The notes under the pieces were generated by a model. That model was not told the DNA's origin, did no database searches, and saw only the letters and a list, made by a program, of their open reading frames with translations. Below, piece after piece: positions 1 to 7,550 of a stretch of 33,467 nt of DNA. Numbering within the stretch: the stretch's first letter is position 1; each line of letters starts with the position of its first letter. The stretch spans positions 1-33,467 of the IMG/VR virus record IMGVR_UViG_3300010392_000779; one strand, written 5' to 3'. Position numbers and translations under genes: made by a program. Source of the DNA: a virus.

Positions 1-622
1 CCGTGAGGGCTTCCGCCTCTGCAGATCCGGAGGTGACCCGGAAAGCTGAGACCTCCCCCTTCTCCACCTTGGGGCCTCCAAAATAGAAGCCCTGCTGCTG
101 CCCGGCATCATAGGCATAGGTGGCATTATCACCGGACCCCACAGTGTGGATCCCCAGCTGCTGGGCTGCCCCAATGCTGGCAACATTCCAAGTGACCCCC
201 AGCCTCCACCAGCCCCCACCCCTCTGCTGGGAGTAGGGTGTGCCGGTGCCGGTGTTGGAGATCACCGTGCCGGAATTGATATTGAAGACCATCAGCTGGT
301 CACCGGCTTCCCAATACCTGAGACCGGCTCTGGCCCCATAGGTGGCATGGGGTTTGGCAAAGCAGCTGAGAGAATATTGCTGGCCGGAGTTGATGGTGAT
401 GGTCTCATGGAGACTGTGCAGAGATCCTGCCGCCGCATCCTCCAGCAGGAAGGCCTGAGACCCCACATCCACCGCCCCCTTGATCACCGTGGCATCAATG
501 CTGGTGACCGTGGTGGCTGAGGATCCCCAGGTGGTGGCCGGATCTGCAGAGTTGGGAACCAGGTTGCCCCGCTCCACTCCAGCCATCCAGCCCCCCAGGA
601 CTTTGTAATAAGGATCTGCCAT
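1..622 (-). CDS. Partial tail-associated protein with carbohydrate-binding-module-like fold
   Basis: The frame is open from the ATG at 622 to the left edge of the window (207 codons), so the C-terminus is missing. It begins MADPYYKVLGGW and its ATG overlaps the tape-measure stop as TGATG, which means translational coupling. Residues about 20-190 read like the beta-sandwich carbohydrate-binding modules found in phage tail proteins: an N-terminal NLVPNS motif, an aromatic SCFAKP strand, a GGGWWRLGVTW strand and a closing FYFGGPKVEKG strand. The position right after the tape measure suits a distal tail or baseplate protein that touches the cell surface. The fold call comes from pattern only; the ligand is unknown. 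Confidence 0.75.
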   Translation of the reverse strand, partial: MADPYYKVLGGWMAGVERGNLVPNSADPATTWGSSATTVTSIDATVIKGAVDVGSQAFLLEDAAAGSLHSLHETITINSGQQYSLSCFAKPHATYGARAGLRYWEAGDQLMVFNINSGTVISNTGTGTPYSQQRGGGWWRLGVTWNVASIGAAQQLGIHTVGSGDNATYAYDAGQQQGFYFGGPKVEKGEVSAFRVTSGSAEAEALT

Positions 623-2982
623 CAGACCGTGCCCCTCTGGAGCCGCTGCATCACCACATCACCGATCCGCTCAGCCACCCGCTCAAAGCTGATCTCATCA
701 AAGATGGCCCCCTCAGGGATGAAGACATTGACATTGCCAGCCCCACCAGGGGAACCAGCACCCAAGGGGGTCACAGAGACCCGCTCCGGGCCGTTCTCAC
801 CAACCATGATCAGCCTGGCCCCGGTGGCCGTGAAGCTGTCCGTGCCCCGCTGGAAGGATGCCAGGCCACGGGCAAAGGCTGTGGTGCTGGCCAGGGCTGC
901 CGTGGCTGGGGCAGCATTGGCCCCAAAGGTGGCCAGGGAGACCATGGCTGCAGCACTGGACCAGGCAGCTGCCACGGCACGGCCAAAGAGTTGGGCAGCC
1001 GCCGCCGCCGCACCGGCCAGGGCCTGGCCCAGGGTGGCATTGATCACAAACTGGACCCCCAACTGGATGAGTGCCCCGATCAGCTGAGCCAGGCTTTTCT
1101 TGGCCACATCCTCCAGGGCCTTGCCAAGGCTTTCCCCATAGACAATGGCCTGGGCAAAGGCATTGCCCACCCCTTGGGAGAATGATTTTGTAAATCCATC
1201 AAAGGCTGCAGTGAGGCCTTCCGCTGTCTCAATGCCCAGGGCTTGCATGTCCTGCATCCCCTCAGACCACTCCTGGAACACCTCAGAGATGGATGACGGG
1301 CCATCAGATGACCCGCCGCTTGCCACACCCTCCATGGTTCCCAGCAGGGCCTCCAGCTGCTCTTGTAGCCCCTCAACAGCAGACCCGGCAGCATCCGTGC
1401 TGCCCTCAATGTCTTGGGTGACGCCTCCCAGGAAGTCTGCCCCCTGAGTGAGCAACCCTCTCACCATGTCAATGGTGCCCTGGATATTGGATCCAAAGTC
1501 CTGAGCCCCCAGAGCCAGTTCCACACCGGCCTCAGCCAGGAGATCTCTGGCCATCCGTGCCGCTTCCTCAGCTGCTGTCTGGGCATCCCGCTGTTCCACC
1601 CGGAGGGTCTGCACAAACCCCTCAGCTGCCCCGGCCAGATTGCTGCTCAGCTGCTGGAGACCAGCACCGGCTGACCGGAGGGCATTGCCAGCCGCTTCAT
1701 TCACGGTGCCCACAGCATTGCCCACCGTGGTGAGCATGCCCCCCACCCACTGGGCAATCTGATCAAAGAATCCGGAGAGGTTGGCCACCATGTTGGCACC
1801 GGCAATGGCCACCCCCAAGAACATATCTTTTGCACCCTCAGCCCATGCAGTGATGGTGGCTCCTGCAGCCCCCAGGATGGACCTCATGGCCTCTCCAAAG
1901 TTGTCAAAGCTGTCCCTGGCAAAGAACACCACAGCTGCCAGTCCGGCCACGGCAGCAACAATGAGCCCCACGGGAGAAAGCAGGAAACCCACCGCCCCGG
2001 CCAGGAAGCCAAAGGCCACGGTGAGGGCACCCACCACCTGGATCCCAACACCAATGATGGCAATGAGAGGACCGATCGCGGCCACGGCCAGGATCCCCAT
2101 GATGATGAAGCCCCTGGTCCGTTCTGACAGGGACTCCCATGCCTCAATCCATGACTCAATGACGGGCAGGACGGTGCCGGAGACATAGCGGAAAACATTT
2201 TGAACGGTGGGCAGCAGTGTGGATCCAAACCGGATGGCCATCTCAGTGGCCGTGCTGGCAATGACCCTCATCTGGTTGGTCACAGAGTCCATGGTCCGGG
2301 CCAGATCCCCCTGGGCATTTTCTGTCTGTTCCAGGATGAGGATCCCCCGGAGGATCACTTTCTGCTGTTCTGACAGGGCCTCTGATCCCTCAATGACCCC
2401 CATGGACAGAGCCCTCTGCCGGATGGCGGTCTCATTGATGACAATGCCCATCCTCCGGAGGCTTTCTGTCTCACCGGCCAGCCCAGCCTGGATCCGCTGA
2501 AAGGCATCATCTGTGCTGATGTTGAAGAATGAGGCCATGTCAGCGGCGAGCTCAGTCATTCCGGTGCTGAGCCCATAGGCTGCATCCTCAGAGATCCCCA
2601 TGGCCGTGGTGAAGTTCTGCATCACACCGATCTGCCGGCGCAATTCAAAAGCATTGAGACCAAGGCTACTGGACAGATCCTCAGAGAAGGCACGGGCTGC
2701 CTCACCCATGTTGCCCATGCTGACTTCAAAAAGGTTTTCTGATTCCTCTGCCTGGGCTGCCATGGCCACCAGGCCAGCACCGGCTGCAGCAAGCGGGGCA
2801 GAGACAAAGGCTGTGAGCCCGGCCCCAAAGTTCCGCATGGACCGGCCAGTGGCTTCCAGTTCCCGCCCGGCAGACCGGGCACGGGCGCCCACCTGCTCCA
2901 GGCTTGAGCCAACAGTATTCAGGCCCCCCACTATGGTGGAGAGGCCTGAGAGTCTGAAAATCAGTTCAACGGGGGTGGCCAT
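622..2982 (-). CDS. Tail tape measure protein
   Basis: This 786-residue protein should set tail length and sit inside the tail tube. The N-terminus (MATPVELIFRLSGLSTIVGG) leads into a helical, Ala/Gly-rich region. Hydrophobic segments lie at about residues 50-75, 290-355 (three close together) and 630-680, typical of tape measures that insert into the host membrane. The C-terminus carries the common GENGPERVSV signature. It follows immediately after the chaperone G-T frame (TAA then ATG with no gap), which is the standard siphovirus order. At the usual ~1.5 angstrom per residue the tail would be near 120 nm, which is an estimate from a rule of thumb. Confidence 0.93.
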   Translation of the reverse strand: MATPVELIFRLSGLSTIVGGLNTVGSSLEQVGARARSAGRELEATGRSMRNFGAGLTAFVSAPLAAAGAGLVAMAAQAEESENLFEVSMGNMGEAARAFSEDLSSSLGLNAFELRRQIGVMQNFTTAMGISEDAAYGLSTGMTELAADMASFFNISTDDAFQRIQAGLAGETESLRRMGIVINETAIRQRALSMGVIEGSEALSEQQKVILRGILILEQTENAQGDLARTMDSVTNQMRVIASTATEMAIRFGSTLLPTVQNVFRYVSGTVLPVIESWIEAWESLSERTRGFIIMGILAVAAIGPLIAIIGVGIQVVGALTVAFGFLAGAVGFLLSPVGLIVAAVAGLAAVVFFARDSFDNFGEAMRSILGAAGATITAWAEGAKDMFLGVAIAGANMVANLSGFFDQIAQWVGGMLTTVGNAVGTVNEAAGNALRSAGAGLQQLSSNLAGAAEGFVQTLRVEQRDAQTAAEEAARMARDLLAEAGVELALGAQDFGSNIQGTIDMVRGLLTQGADFLGGVTQDIEGSTDAAGSAVEGLQEQLEALLGTMEGVASGGSSDGPSSISEVFQEWSEGMQDMQALGIETAEGLTAAFDGFTKSFSQGVGNAFAQAIVYGESLGKALEDVAKKSLAQLIGALIQLGVQFVINATLGQALAGAAAAAAQLFGRAVAAAWSSAAAMVSLATFGANAAPATAALASTTAFARGLASFQRGTDSFTATGARLIMVGENGPERVSVTPLGAGSPGGAGNVNVFIPEGAIFDEISFERVAERIGDVVMQRLQRGTV

Positions 2983-3120
2983 TTAATGCTGCCTCTGCTT
3001 CTGCATCTCCCACTGGTGTCTTCTCCAGAGGGAATTGATCTGGCCAGGGGTCAGCTTCCGGACATCATCCCAAGTCCACCCAAAGTTGGTGGCACAAAAA
3101 TAGACGCTGTCCGTTAGGTA
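2983..3120 (-). CDS. Frameshift extension (T part) of tail assembly chaperone G-T
   Basis: This is not a separate gene. It is the 45-codon -1 frame that follows the end of the G gene and stops with TAA at 2983-2985, touching the tape-measure ATG. It reads YLTDSVYFCATNFGWTWDDV and then RKLTPGQINSLWRRHQW, matching the aromatic Y..a..FGW....v..l pattern of chaperone C-terminal extensions. The -1 frame has a TGA at frame-0 codons AGT-GAG upstream, so the slip must lie in the last six or so codons of G (about 3117-3131). The best spot is the C-rich run CGC-CCT-ACC before the G stop. No textbook X-XXY-YYZ heptamer is present, so the exact site is inferred. Confidence 0.7.
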   Translation of the reverse strand, partial: YLTDSVYFCATNFGWTWDDVRKLTPGQINSLWRRHQWEMQKQRQH

Positions 3121-3416
3121 GGGCGGTCCTGGGCCTCACTTTTCATCCGTTCCTCAATGATCTTTGAGACCCGTGGGAGTTCAGACATGGGCAACTTCCT
3201 TGCCTGGTCATCCTCCACTCCGCACCGCTTGAGGATCATTTTCACCATCTTCATCCCCTGCTCAGGGGTCAGCCCAGCCTCTGCTTCCTGCAGATCCACC
3301 CCGGCCTCAATGGCGTCCTCAATAAAGCCAAGGTCCAGAGGAAAGGCCTGAGCCAGGTCCACCTCTTTGCCCCCAAGGGTGATGATTGTGTCTGTCTTTT
3401 CAGTGGTTTCAGTCAT
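3114..3416 (-). CDS. Tail assembly chaperone, G-like short form
   Basis: An acidic 100-residue protein between the tail tube and tape-measure genes, the place where siphoviruses encode the chaperone that coats the tape measure during tail assembly. Residues 10-35 (ITLGGKEVDLAQAFPLDLG) and the helical C-terminal half fit that role. A second frame continues past its stop and encodes the expected aromatic extension, so both G and G-T products are predicted. The start at 3416 follows a weak AGGA and an AGAAACC leader. Known from the family: G-T binds both tape measure and tube. Inferred here from position and the frameshift arrangement. Confidence 0.8.
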   Translation of the reverse strand: MTETTEKTDTIITLGGKEVDLAQAFPLDLGFIEDAIEAGVDLQEAEAGLTPEQGMKMVKMILKRCGVEDDQARKLPMSELPRVSKIIEERMKSEAQDRPT

Positions 3417-3429
3417 GGTTTCTAAGTTC

Positions 3430-4383
3430 CTACCAGCTAGAGTTCACCGTGGTCAGTGTGGCCTCAATGGCCGTGGCACTTGACACCAGATAATTCGCAC
3501 GGCCTTCAAACCCGATCAACTGATATTCCCGGCCACCGATCCCCAGGGGGAATGCCGTGTAGATCATCTGAGGGATGTCCAGCAGGAATGAGAAGCTGGA
3601 GGCCAGGAACATATTGAGGGTCAGGGACCGGGCTGTCTGGTTCCGGAAGGCCTCATATTCCGTGATGTTCTCAAAGCCAATGTTGCCAGAGATCCGGACC
3701 TCCACCGGGCCATCCCGCTTGATCCGGGCCACGCTGTTTGAATTGTTCAAACTCGGCCGCCCGGCCAGATTATTGTTGATGGTGACGGTCAGGCCCTCAA
3801 TGAGATCCACCGCAGCACCACCCACAGACAGTGAGGCAGAATTGTGGTGGAAGGGGTTTTGGCTTGAGGACGGGAAGCTGGGGGTGGTGGCTGCAATGTT
3901 GGTGCTGGACCGGCCAATGATGGAGGCCGTGCACCGGAGTGCCTGATTGGGGGCCAGTTCCATCTGCAGCTGAGAGACCTGGCAGTCAGCATATTGCTGA
4001 GAGGATCCCACATCCCGGAAGACCTCAAAGCTGTAGAGATCCAGTGGGTGCATGGAGGACACATCAGAGGTCCGTGGTTTGAAGCTGGAGACAGCCAACT
4101 CAGCCGCCACACTGGTCACCACTGTCCGGCCCAGAGCCCCCTGGAGGAAATATCCCATGGTCTCCGGGTGGGCACTGAAAGTCACATCACCCGCAACTCT
4201 CCGGACACCATCCAGGTCATTGGGCTCATGGAGCCCCCCATAGATGTTCTCCACCTCAAAGCGGTCAATGGATTCAGAGAGGTTTTCAGACATGGCTTTG
4301 ACGTAGGCTGCCGCCGCCACCGCCGTTCCATAGTCAGTTTGTTTTCCAAGGCCAACGTGGCCCGCCATTCCATGTCCACTCAT
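3430..4383 (-). CDS. Major tail tube protein
   Basis: A 317-residue protein whose N-terminus (GLGKQTDYGTAVAAAAYVKA) is the signature start of the Phage_tube_2 type tail tube family, followed by a segment ending VENIYGG and a beta-rich body with DVTFSAHPETMGYF. It polymerises around the tape measure to form the tail lumen. It lies between the tail terminator group and the chaperone, as expected. Its ATG at 4383 overlaps the stop of the 59-residue gene as ATGA, giving coupling. Length is close to the usual 300-330 residues of this family. No oddities seen. Confidence 0.88.
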   Translation of the reverse strand: MSGHGMAGHVGLGKQTDYGTAVAAAAYVKAMSENLSESIDRFEVENIYGGLHEPNDLDGVRRVAGDVTFSAHPETMGYFLQGALGRTVVTSVAAELAVSSFKPRTSDVSSMHPLDLYSFEVFRDVGSSQQYADCQVSQLQMELAPNQALRCTASIIGRSSTNIAATTPSFPSSSQNPFHHNSASLSVGGAAVDLIEGLTVTINNNLAGRPSLNNSNSVARIKRDGPVEVRISGNIGFENITEYEAFRNQTARSLTLNMFLASSFSFLLDIPQMIYTAFPLGIGGREYQLIGFEGRANYLVSSATAIEATLTTVNSSW

Positions 4384-4559
4384 TGGTCATCACTCCCTGC
4401 TGCAGTGGTGGGTGCTTTCTTAGCCTTGGCGGTCTTTGCCTTCTTCTCAGCAAAGCCCTGCCGTTCAAATTGTTTCATGAGGGGTGAGTCAGGATAGTCC
4501 TCACCCTTTAGGAACTCACCCACGCCGGGCACATTCCGGGTTTTGAGCATGGTGAACAT
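4380..4559 (-). CDS. Small protein of 59 residues with Lys/Ala-rich tail
   Basis: A short gene between the tail terminator and tail tube genes. It begins MFTMLKTRNVPGVGEF and ends in a Lys/Ala-rich tail (EKKAKTAKAKKAPTTAAG). A GAGGG ribosome-binding site sits 7 bases before the ATG at 4559, and the stop overlaps the tail tube ATG as ATGA, so it fits tightly into the operon and explains the whole gap between its neighbours. I do not recognise the family. The N-terminal half (VPGVGEFLKGEDYPDSPLMKQF) is found in this place in my reading only. The basic tail could bind nucleic acid or an acidic virion surface. Confidence 0.75.
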   Translation of the reverse strand: MFTMLKTRNVPGVGEFLKGEDYPDSPLMKQFERQGFAEKKAKTAKAKKAPTTAAGSDDQ

Positions 4560-4571
4560 CTTTGGCCCTCA

Positions 4572-5018
4572 TCACTGGGTGGTCACTGTCTTGTCTGTAT
4601 AGACCCGGAGTGCAGCCATGGCCCAGTGGTTCCGGTCTTCTGCCTGTTCCACCAGGGTGACCTCACCAATCTCCAGGTGGGCCACTGCCCCGCTCAGGGT
4701 CCGGTCACCCATCAGGGCAACCTCAACTTCGTCCAGCATCCTATTTCTCAAACGTGCCGCTTCTGTTGCGTCAACCCCGCTCTGGTAGATGTCCACCGTG
4801 AACTCTGCCCGGAGGGCATTTTGTTGGCCCCCGGAGATGGCTGCAATGGCAACATCTTGATTGGTTCTCCCGGCAAACTGGACATTGATGACCCGGCCTG
4901 AGGGGATCTGCCTGGACTCATGGAGGACCATGGGATCACCATCAACAAAGGTCCGGTTGGCCAGGACCGTGGCAATGGCCTGGCCCACTGTCTCATATCC
5001 AAAGACTGTCTCTGCCAT
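4572..5018 (-). CDS. Tail terminator-like (tail completion) protein
   Basis: A 148-residue alpha/beta protein located between the gpG-like completion protein and the tail tube, where the ring protein that ends tail-tube growth is encoded. The N-terminal helix (AETVFGYETVGQAIATVL) and the later VDIYQSGVDATEAARLRNRM segment with a helix after a beta strand fit the small gpU/gp37-like terminators. ATG at 5018 overlaps the stop of the upstream gene as TAATG. The assignment comes from size, position and secondary structure pattern more than from residues, so a general minor tail protein is the alternative. Confidence 0.65.
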   Translation of the reverse strand: MAETVFGYETVGQAIATVLANRTFVDGDPMVLHESRQIPSGRVINVQFAGRTNQDVAIAAISGGQQNALRAEFTVDIYQSGVDATEAARLRNRMLDEVEVALMGDRTLSGAVAHLEIGEVTLVEQAEDRNHWAMAALRVYTDKTVTTQ

Positions 5019-5476
5019 TAGAACGCCCCCCCAGTCACTGCTGCATCAATCATGTTCTGCACCAGCCGCTGGGCATCTTTCTGGGCCACATCCAGCGGGG
5101 GCAGGATGGGCCTGGCCGGGATGTTCCGTTTGGGATAGCCAAACTGATGGGCTGCTGCATATTTGACATTCGTGCCAGGCCCAATTCTCACCTCAGTCCT
5201 GGTCACCCTGGGCACCTCAAAGGATCCCCGGAGTCTGTTTTTGTCAATGAGGATCCGGTCACTGCCCTTTCTGGCAATGGTGGCAGCCTTGAGTTTTTCC
5301 CAGGGCTTGATCTTCCCCTGCCTCCGGAAGTTGTCATCAATCCAGGCCACCTGGGAGTTCCCCACAGCTGCTGCCAACTTGGTCCCATCAAAGACCTTGC
5401 CCACCCTGGCAAGTGCCCTCTTGGCACGGGAGACATCAGCTGCAAGGGAAACCCTGGGGCCTTGGATGGAGGTCAT
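5018..5476 (-). CDS. Phage virion morphogenesis protein, Mu gpG-like tail completion
   Basis: A 152-residue protein with the features of the phage virion morphogenesis family (Phage_tail_S type): a central PWEKLKAATIARKG segment, ILIDKNRLRGSF, then VKYAAAHQFGYP and IPARPILP near the C-terminus. In this family the conserved GT.V.YA..HQFG and IPARP motifs mark the protein that finishes the head-tail joining region. Its stop overlaps the tail terminator start and its ATG at 5476 overlaps the end of the 116-residue gene, so the three are one translational unit. The family call is firm; the precise step in this phage is inferred. Confidence 0.85.
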   Translation of the reverse strand: MTSIQGPRVSLAADVSRAKRALARVGKVFDGTKLAAAVGNSQVAWIDDNFRRQGKIKPWEKLKAATIARKGSDRILIDKNRLRGSFEVPRVTRTEVRIGPGTNVKYAAAHQFGYPKRNIPARPILPPLDVAQKDAQRLVQNMIDAAVTGGAF

Positions 5477-5823
5477 TTTTTCCGGCCATTCCTTTTGGGT
5501 GCAGCCTTGGTCTTGGCCTTGGCTTTGGTGGCCCGTTTCTGCTGCCGGTTGGGAGGTGCCGGCGCATCCGGGACATCCTCCCCGGCCAGGATCTTCTCAG
5601 CCTGGGTTTTGAAGGCCAGGCCCTGCTGGAGAAGGCTGGCATGCAGTTCACCGGCCTCAGCAATGGGCCGGGTCTGCAGCAGCTGCAGGATATAGTGGAG
5701 CCCGGCCAGGGTCATCCGGGGGGCCACAGAGAAGCTGGCCACCGCAATGTCATGCTGGTTGGGCTGTCCTGGGGCCTGGGCCTGGGCCTGAGCCGGTGCC
5801 GGGTTGTCATTGGTGTTGGTCAT
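5473..5823 (-). CDS. Hypothetical protein with basic Lys/Ala-rich C-terminus
   Basis: A 116-residue protein not assigned to any family. The N-terminus is low-complexity Gln/Ala/Pro (residues 8-22), the middle is a helical domain with many Leu and Gln (about residues 35-80), and the last 30 residues are strongly basic (RQQKRATKAKAKTKAAPKRN). A GAGGAAATC ribosome-binding site precedes the ATG at 5823. It is the first gene of the tail-completion group after the modification cassette and overlaps the next gene by 4 bases. A structural or DNA-contacting role at the head-tail joint is possible but is only inferred from position and charge. Confidence 0.8.
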   Translation of the reverse strand: MTNTNDNPAPAQAQAQAPGQPNQHDIAVASFSVAPRMTLAGLHYILQLLQTRPIAEAGELHASLLQQGLAFKTQAEKILAGEDVPDAPAPPNRQQKRATKAKAKTKAAPKRNGRKK

Positions 5824-5886
5824 GATTTCCTCACAGTTGGAGTGTCTGGGACTGTGCAGGAAAACTGTTCGCTATTTGTTGAGGTG

Positions 5887-6753
5887 TCAACCGGCCAGGA
5901 TCTGGGGCACAAAATCATCCAGCTGCTCTGGCTTGGAAACCCCAATCACGGCCTGGAGAACATAGGGCTTCTCCAGCACCCAGCTGAGGGCACGGACTGC
6001 AGGGACAAAGCCGGAGGCCCGTGCATCTGCCACCCACTTCCGGGCAATGGGATAGTCCAGATCCAGGGTGTCCAGGGCCAGTTTCTTCCCACCCCACCTC
6101 CAGTCATTTTCCACCCAGGAGATCCGGCTGTCTTCATCTGCAAAGCCGGATTCATATCTCCCGGCCAGCCAGCCATAGTGGAAGATCCCATAGGCTTGGC
6201 ACGGCACCGGGGCCTGGTTGAGGCCGGTATCATCACAGATGGGGTTGAGCCGGTTCTGAGCCCACCTGGGAGGCTTCACCCCCAGATGCTCAGCCAGGGC
6301 CACATAGTCCTCCCAGTCCTCAAAGGGGCAGTTGGAGAGGCCCCAGTCCCGGATGGCCCCGTCCCTCATCAGGGTCTCAAAGCCACGGATGTGCTCTGCC
6401 CGGAGTTCCGCCTGGTCCAGGCCCTCCCTGGTGCCGGGCCAGTGCAGGAGGCAGATGTCAAACTGCTCCACCCCAATGGCTTTCAGCTGGTGCTCTGTGT
6501 CTGCAATGACTGAGGCCCTGGTCTCCAGGGATCCCAGCACTTTGGTCTGGATCTTCACCTTGGTCTTGTCACCCCAGAGGGCCAGCACCTCATTGGTGAT
6601 GCCATAGGTGTCGGGCTGCATGGGTGCGGGATAACCAAAGGCCGTGTCCACTGACCGGATCCCCAGGTCATAGGCCCGGTCCAGGATCCTCAGACTCTGT
6701 TCCGGGGATCTCTGGGATCCAAAGATCATTGTGCCTAAGCTCAGTTTCTCCAT
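5887..6753 (-). CDS. Aldo/keto reductase, Tas-like
   Basis: A 288-residue NAD(P)H-dependent aldo/keto reductase. The catalytic tetrad is visible as Asp36, Tyr41 (DTAFGY), Lys71 (QTK) and His104 (LLHWPG), and the YPAPMQPDT segment resembles the YPVPP motif of Tas-type members. The C-terminal VIGVSKPEQLDDFV matches the cofactor 2'-phosphate/adenosine region. Length is normal, so it should be an active enzyme. The ATG at 6753 is preferred over a GTG at 6762 because AGGTGAG lies 6 bases before it. Its first 86 bases overlap the oxygenase gene in another frame. A carbonyl-reducing metabolic enzyme inside a virion operon is unusual; the substrate is unknown, a sugar or sugar-derived carbonyl being one guess from the nearby glycosyltransferases. 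Confidence 0.92.
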   Translation of the reverse strand: MEKLSLGTMIFGSQRSPEQSLRILDRAYDLGIRSVDTAFGYPAPMQPDTYGITNEVLALWGDKTKVKIQTKVLGSLETRASVIADTEHQLKAIGVEQFDICLLHWPGTREGLDQAELRAEHIRGFETLMRDGAIRDWGLSNCPFEDWEDYVALAEHLGVKPPRWAQNRLNPICDDTGLNQAPVPCQAYGIFHYGWLAGRYESGFADEDSRISWVENDWRWGGKKLALDTLDLDYPIARKWVADARASGFVPAVRALSWVLEKPYVLQAVIGVSKPEQLDDFVPQILAG

Positions 6754-7537
6754 AGTGCTCACCTATTGCCTTTTGCCTGGCCCATGCCGGATCTCCATCA
6801 GGGAGGGGTGGGGTGCATTGATCCAGCCAGAAGCTGGCCCTTTGGTCACCCCAGTTGTGGCTGAACAGTTCACCAAACATCATGAACCTCTCCCCCTTTG
6901 TCACCGGGGTCAACTCATGGAACATCACGGACGGGAAGATGAGCCAGTCACCCTTGGTGAACTTCCGCTCAAACCCATAGCTGGGGATCCGGAAAATTCC
7001 TCCCTCATAGTCATCAGCATCCGTGAGATAGATGAGGCCCAGGGCTGTCCGGAAGTGGGGATGGGTCAGCTGGCCCCCGTCCTGGTGAAGGGCAAACCAG
7101 TGGCCGGTCTCATATCTGACAATCTGACCTCTCCGGCCAATGTGGGAAGGCCCAAAGACATTGGGCAGCTGGGCCAGCCACTTTCTCATGATGGGATCCA
7201 TGACAGAGTGCCAAAACTCATAGTGATCAGCACACGGACCTTGTTGGTGCATTGTGGTGCCCCAGCACTTCCGGCCCGGATCAACACACCCCTCTCCTGT
7301 GGAGGGATCCATGACCACCTGGCCGGGGGTCCATTCACACTCAGAGAGATCCAGGTCCGGGACATCCACATTGCCGGTCCAGATCATCTTCTCCGGCTCA
7401 ATGATGACATCACCCTGGGCATTGATCTCCGCCAGGTCTTCCTCTGTCCAGAGCGGGTGGTTGGGATCCGGGTGGATGGTGAGCCGGTCTATGAGATCCT
7501 GGTCCACCTTGCGGGGATCTATGTCCTTGCCGTTCAT
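6668..7537 (-). CDS. 2-oxoglutarate/Fe(II)-dependent oxygenase, prolyl-hydroxylase-like
   Basis: A 289-residue protein with a double-stranded beta-helix oxygenase domain at about residues 135-225. Iron ligands are His151 and Asp153 (ALHQDGG) and His207 (MFHELTPV); Arg217 (KGERF) is placed to bind the 2-oxoglutarate carboxylate. The EGGIFRIP and KGDWLIFPS strands match the 2OG-FeII_Oxy_3/P4H group rather than TET/JBP. Residues 1-130 are an extra N-terminal region with several Cys (67, 84, 91, 102) and no family I know. The start at 7537 has GGGAG about 9 bases upstream; a longer frame to 7669 is Pro/His low-complexity and lacks a site. The last 28 residues are encoded over the reductase start. 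Likely substrates are a protein side chain or a sugar; not determinable here. Confidence 0.9.
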   Translation of the reverse strand: MNGKDIDPRKVDQDLIDRLTIHPDPNHPLWTEEDLAEINAQGDVIIEPEKMIWTGNVDVPDLDLSECEWTPGQVVMDPSTGEGCVDPGRKCWGTTMHQQGPCADHYEFWHSVMDPIMRKWLAQLPNVFGPSHIGRRGQIVRYETGHWFALHQDGGQLTHPHFRTALGLIYLTDADDYEGGIFRIPSYGFERKFTKGDWLIFPSVMFHELTPVTKGERFMMFGELFSHNWGDQRASFWLDQCTPPLPDGDPAWARQKAIGEHYGETELRHNDLWIPEIPGTESEDPGPGL

Positions 7538-7550
7538 GGTTCTGAACTCC

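Noticed and set aside
5885-5890. TTGACA on the minus strand at the end of the reductase gene as a promoter for tail genes
   Set aside because: No -10 box at 16-18 bases; the hexamer overlaps the reductase stop codon. Chance is likely.
5413-6513. Plus-strand open frame (366 codons) opposite the reductase and small genes
   Set aside because: It crosses several genes antisense, including the reductase catalytic region, has no operon context and shows Gly/Pro/His-rich shadow composition.
6668-7537. Considered whether the 2OG oxygenase is a TET/JBP enzyme partner of TAGT
   Set aside because: The HxD, EGG.FR and FHELTPV..GER pattern is prolyl-hydroxylase-like (2OG-FeII_Oxy_3) and does not fit TET/JBP as I know it. 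It is also 23 kb from TAGT.
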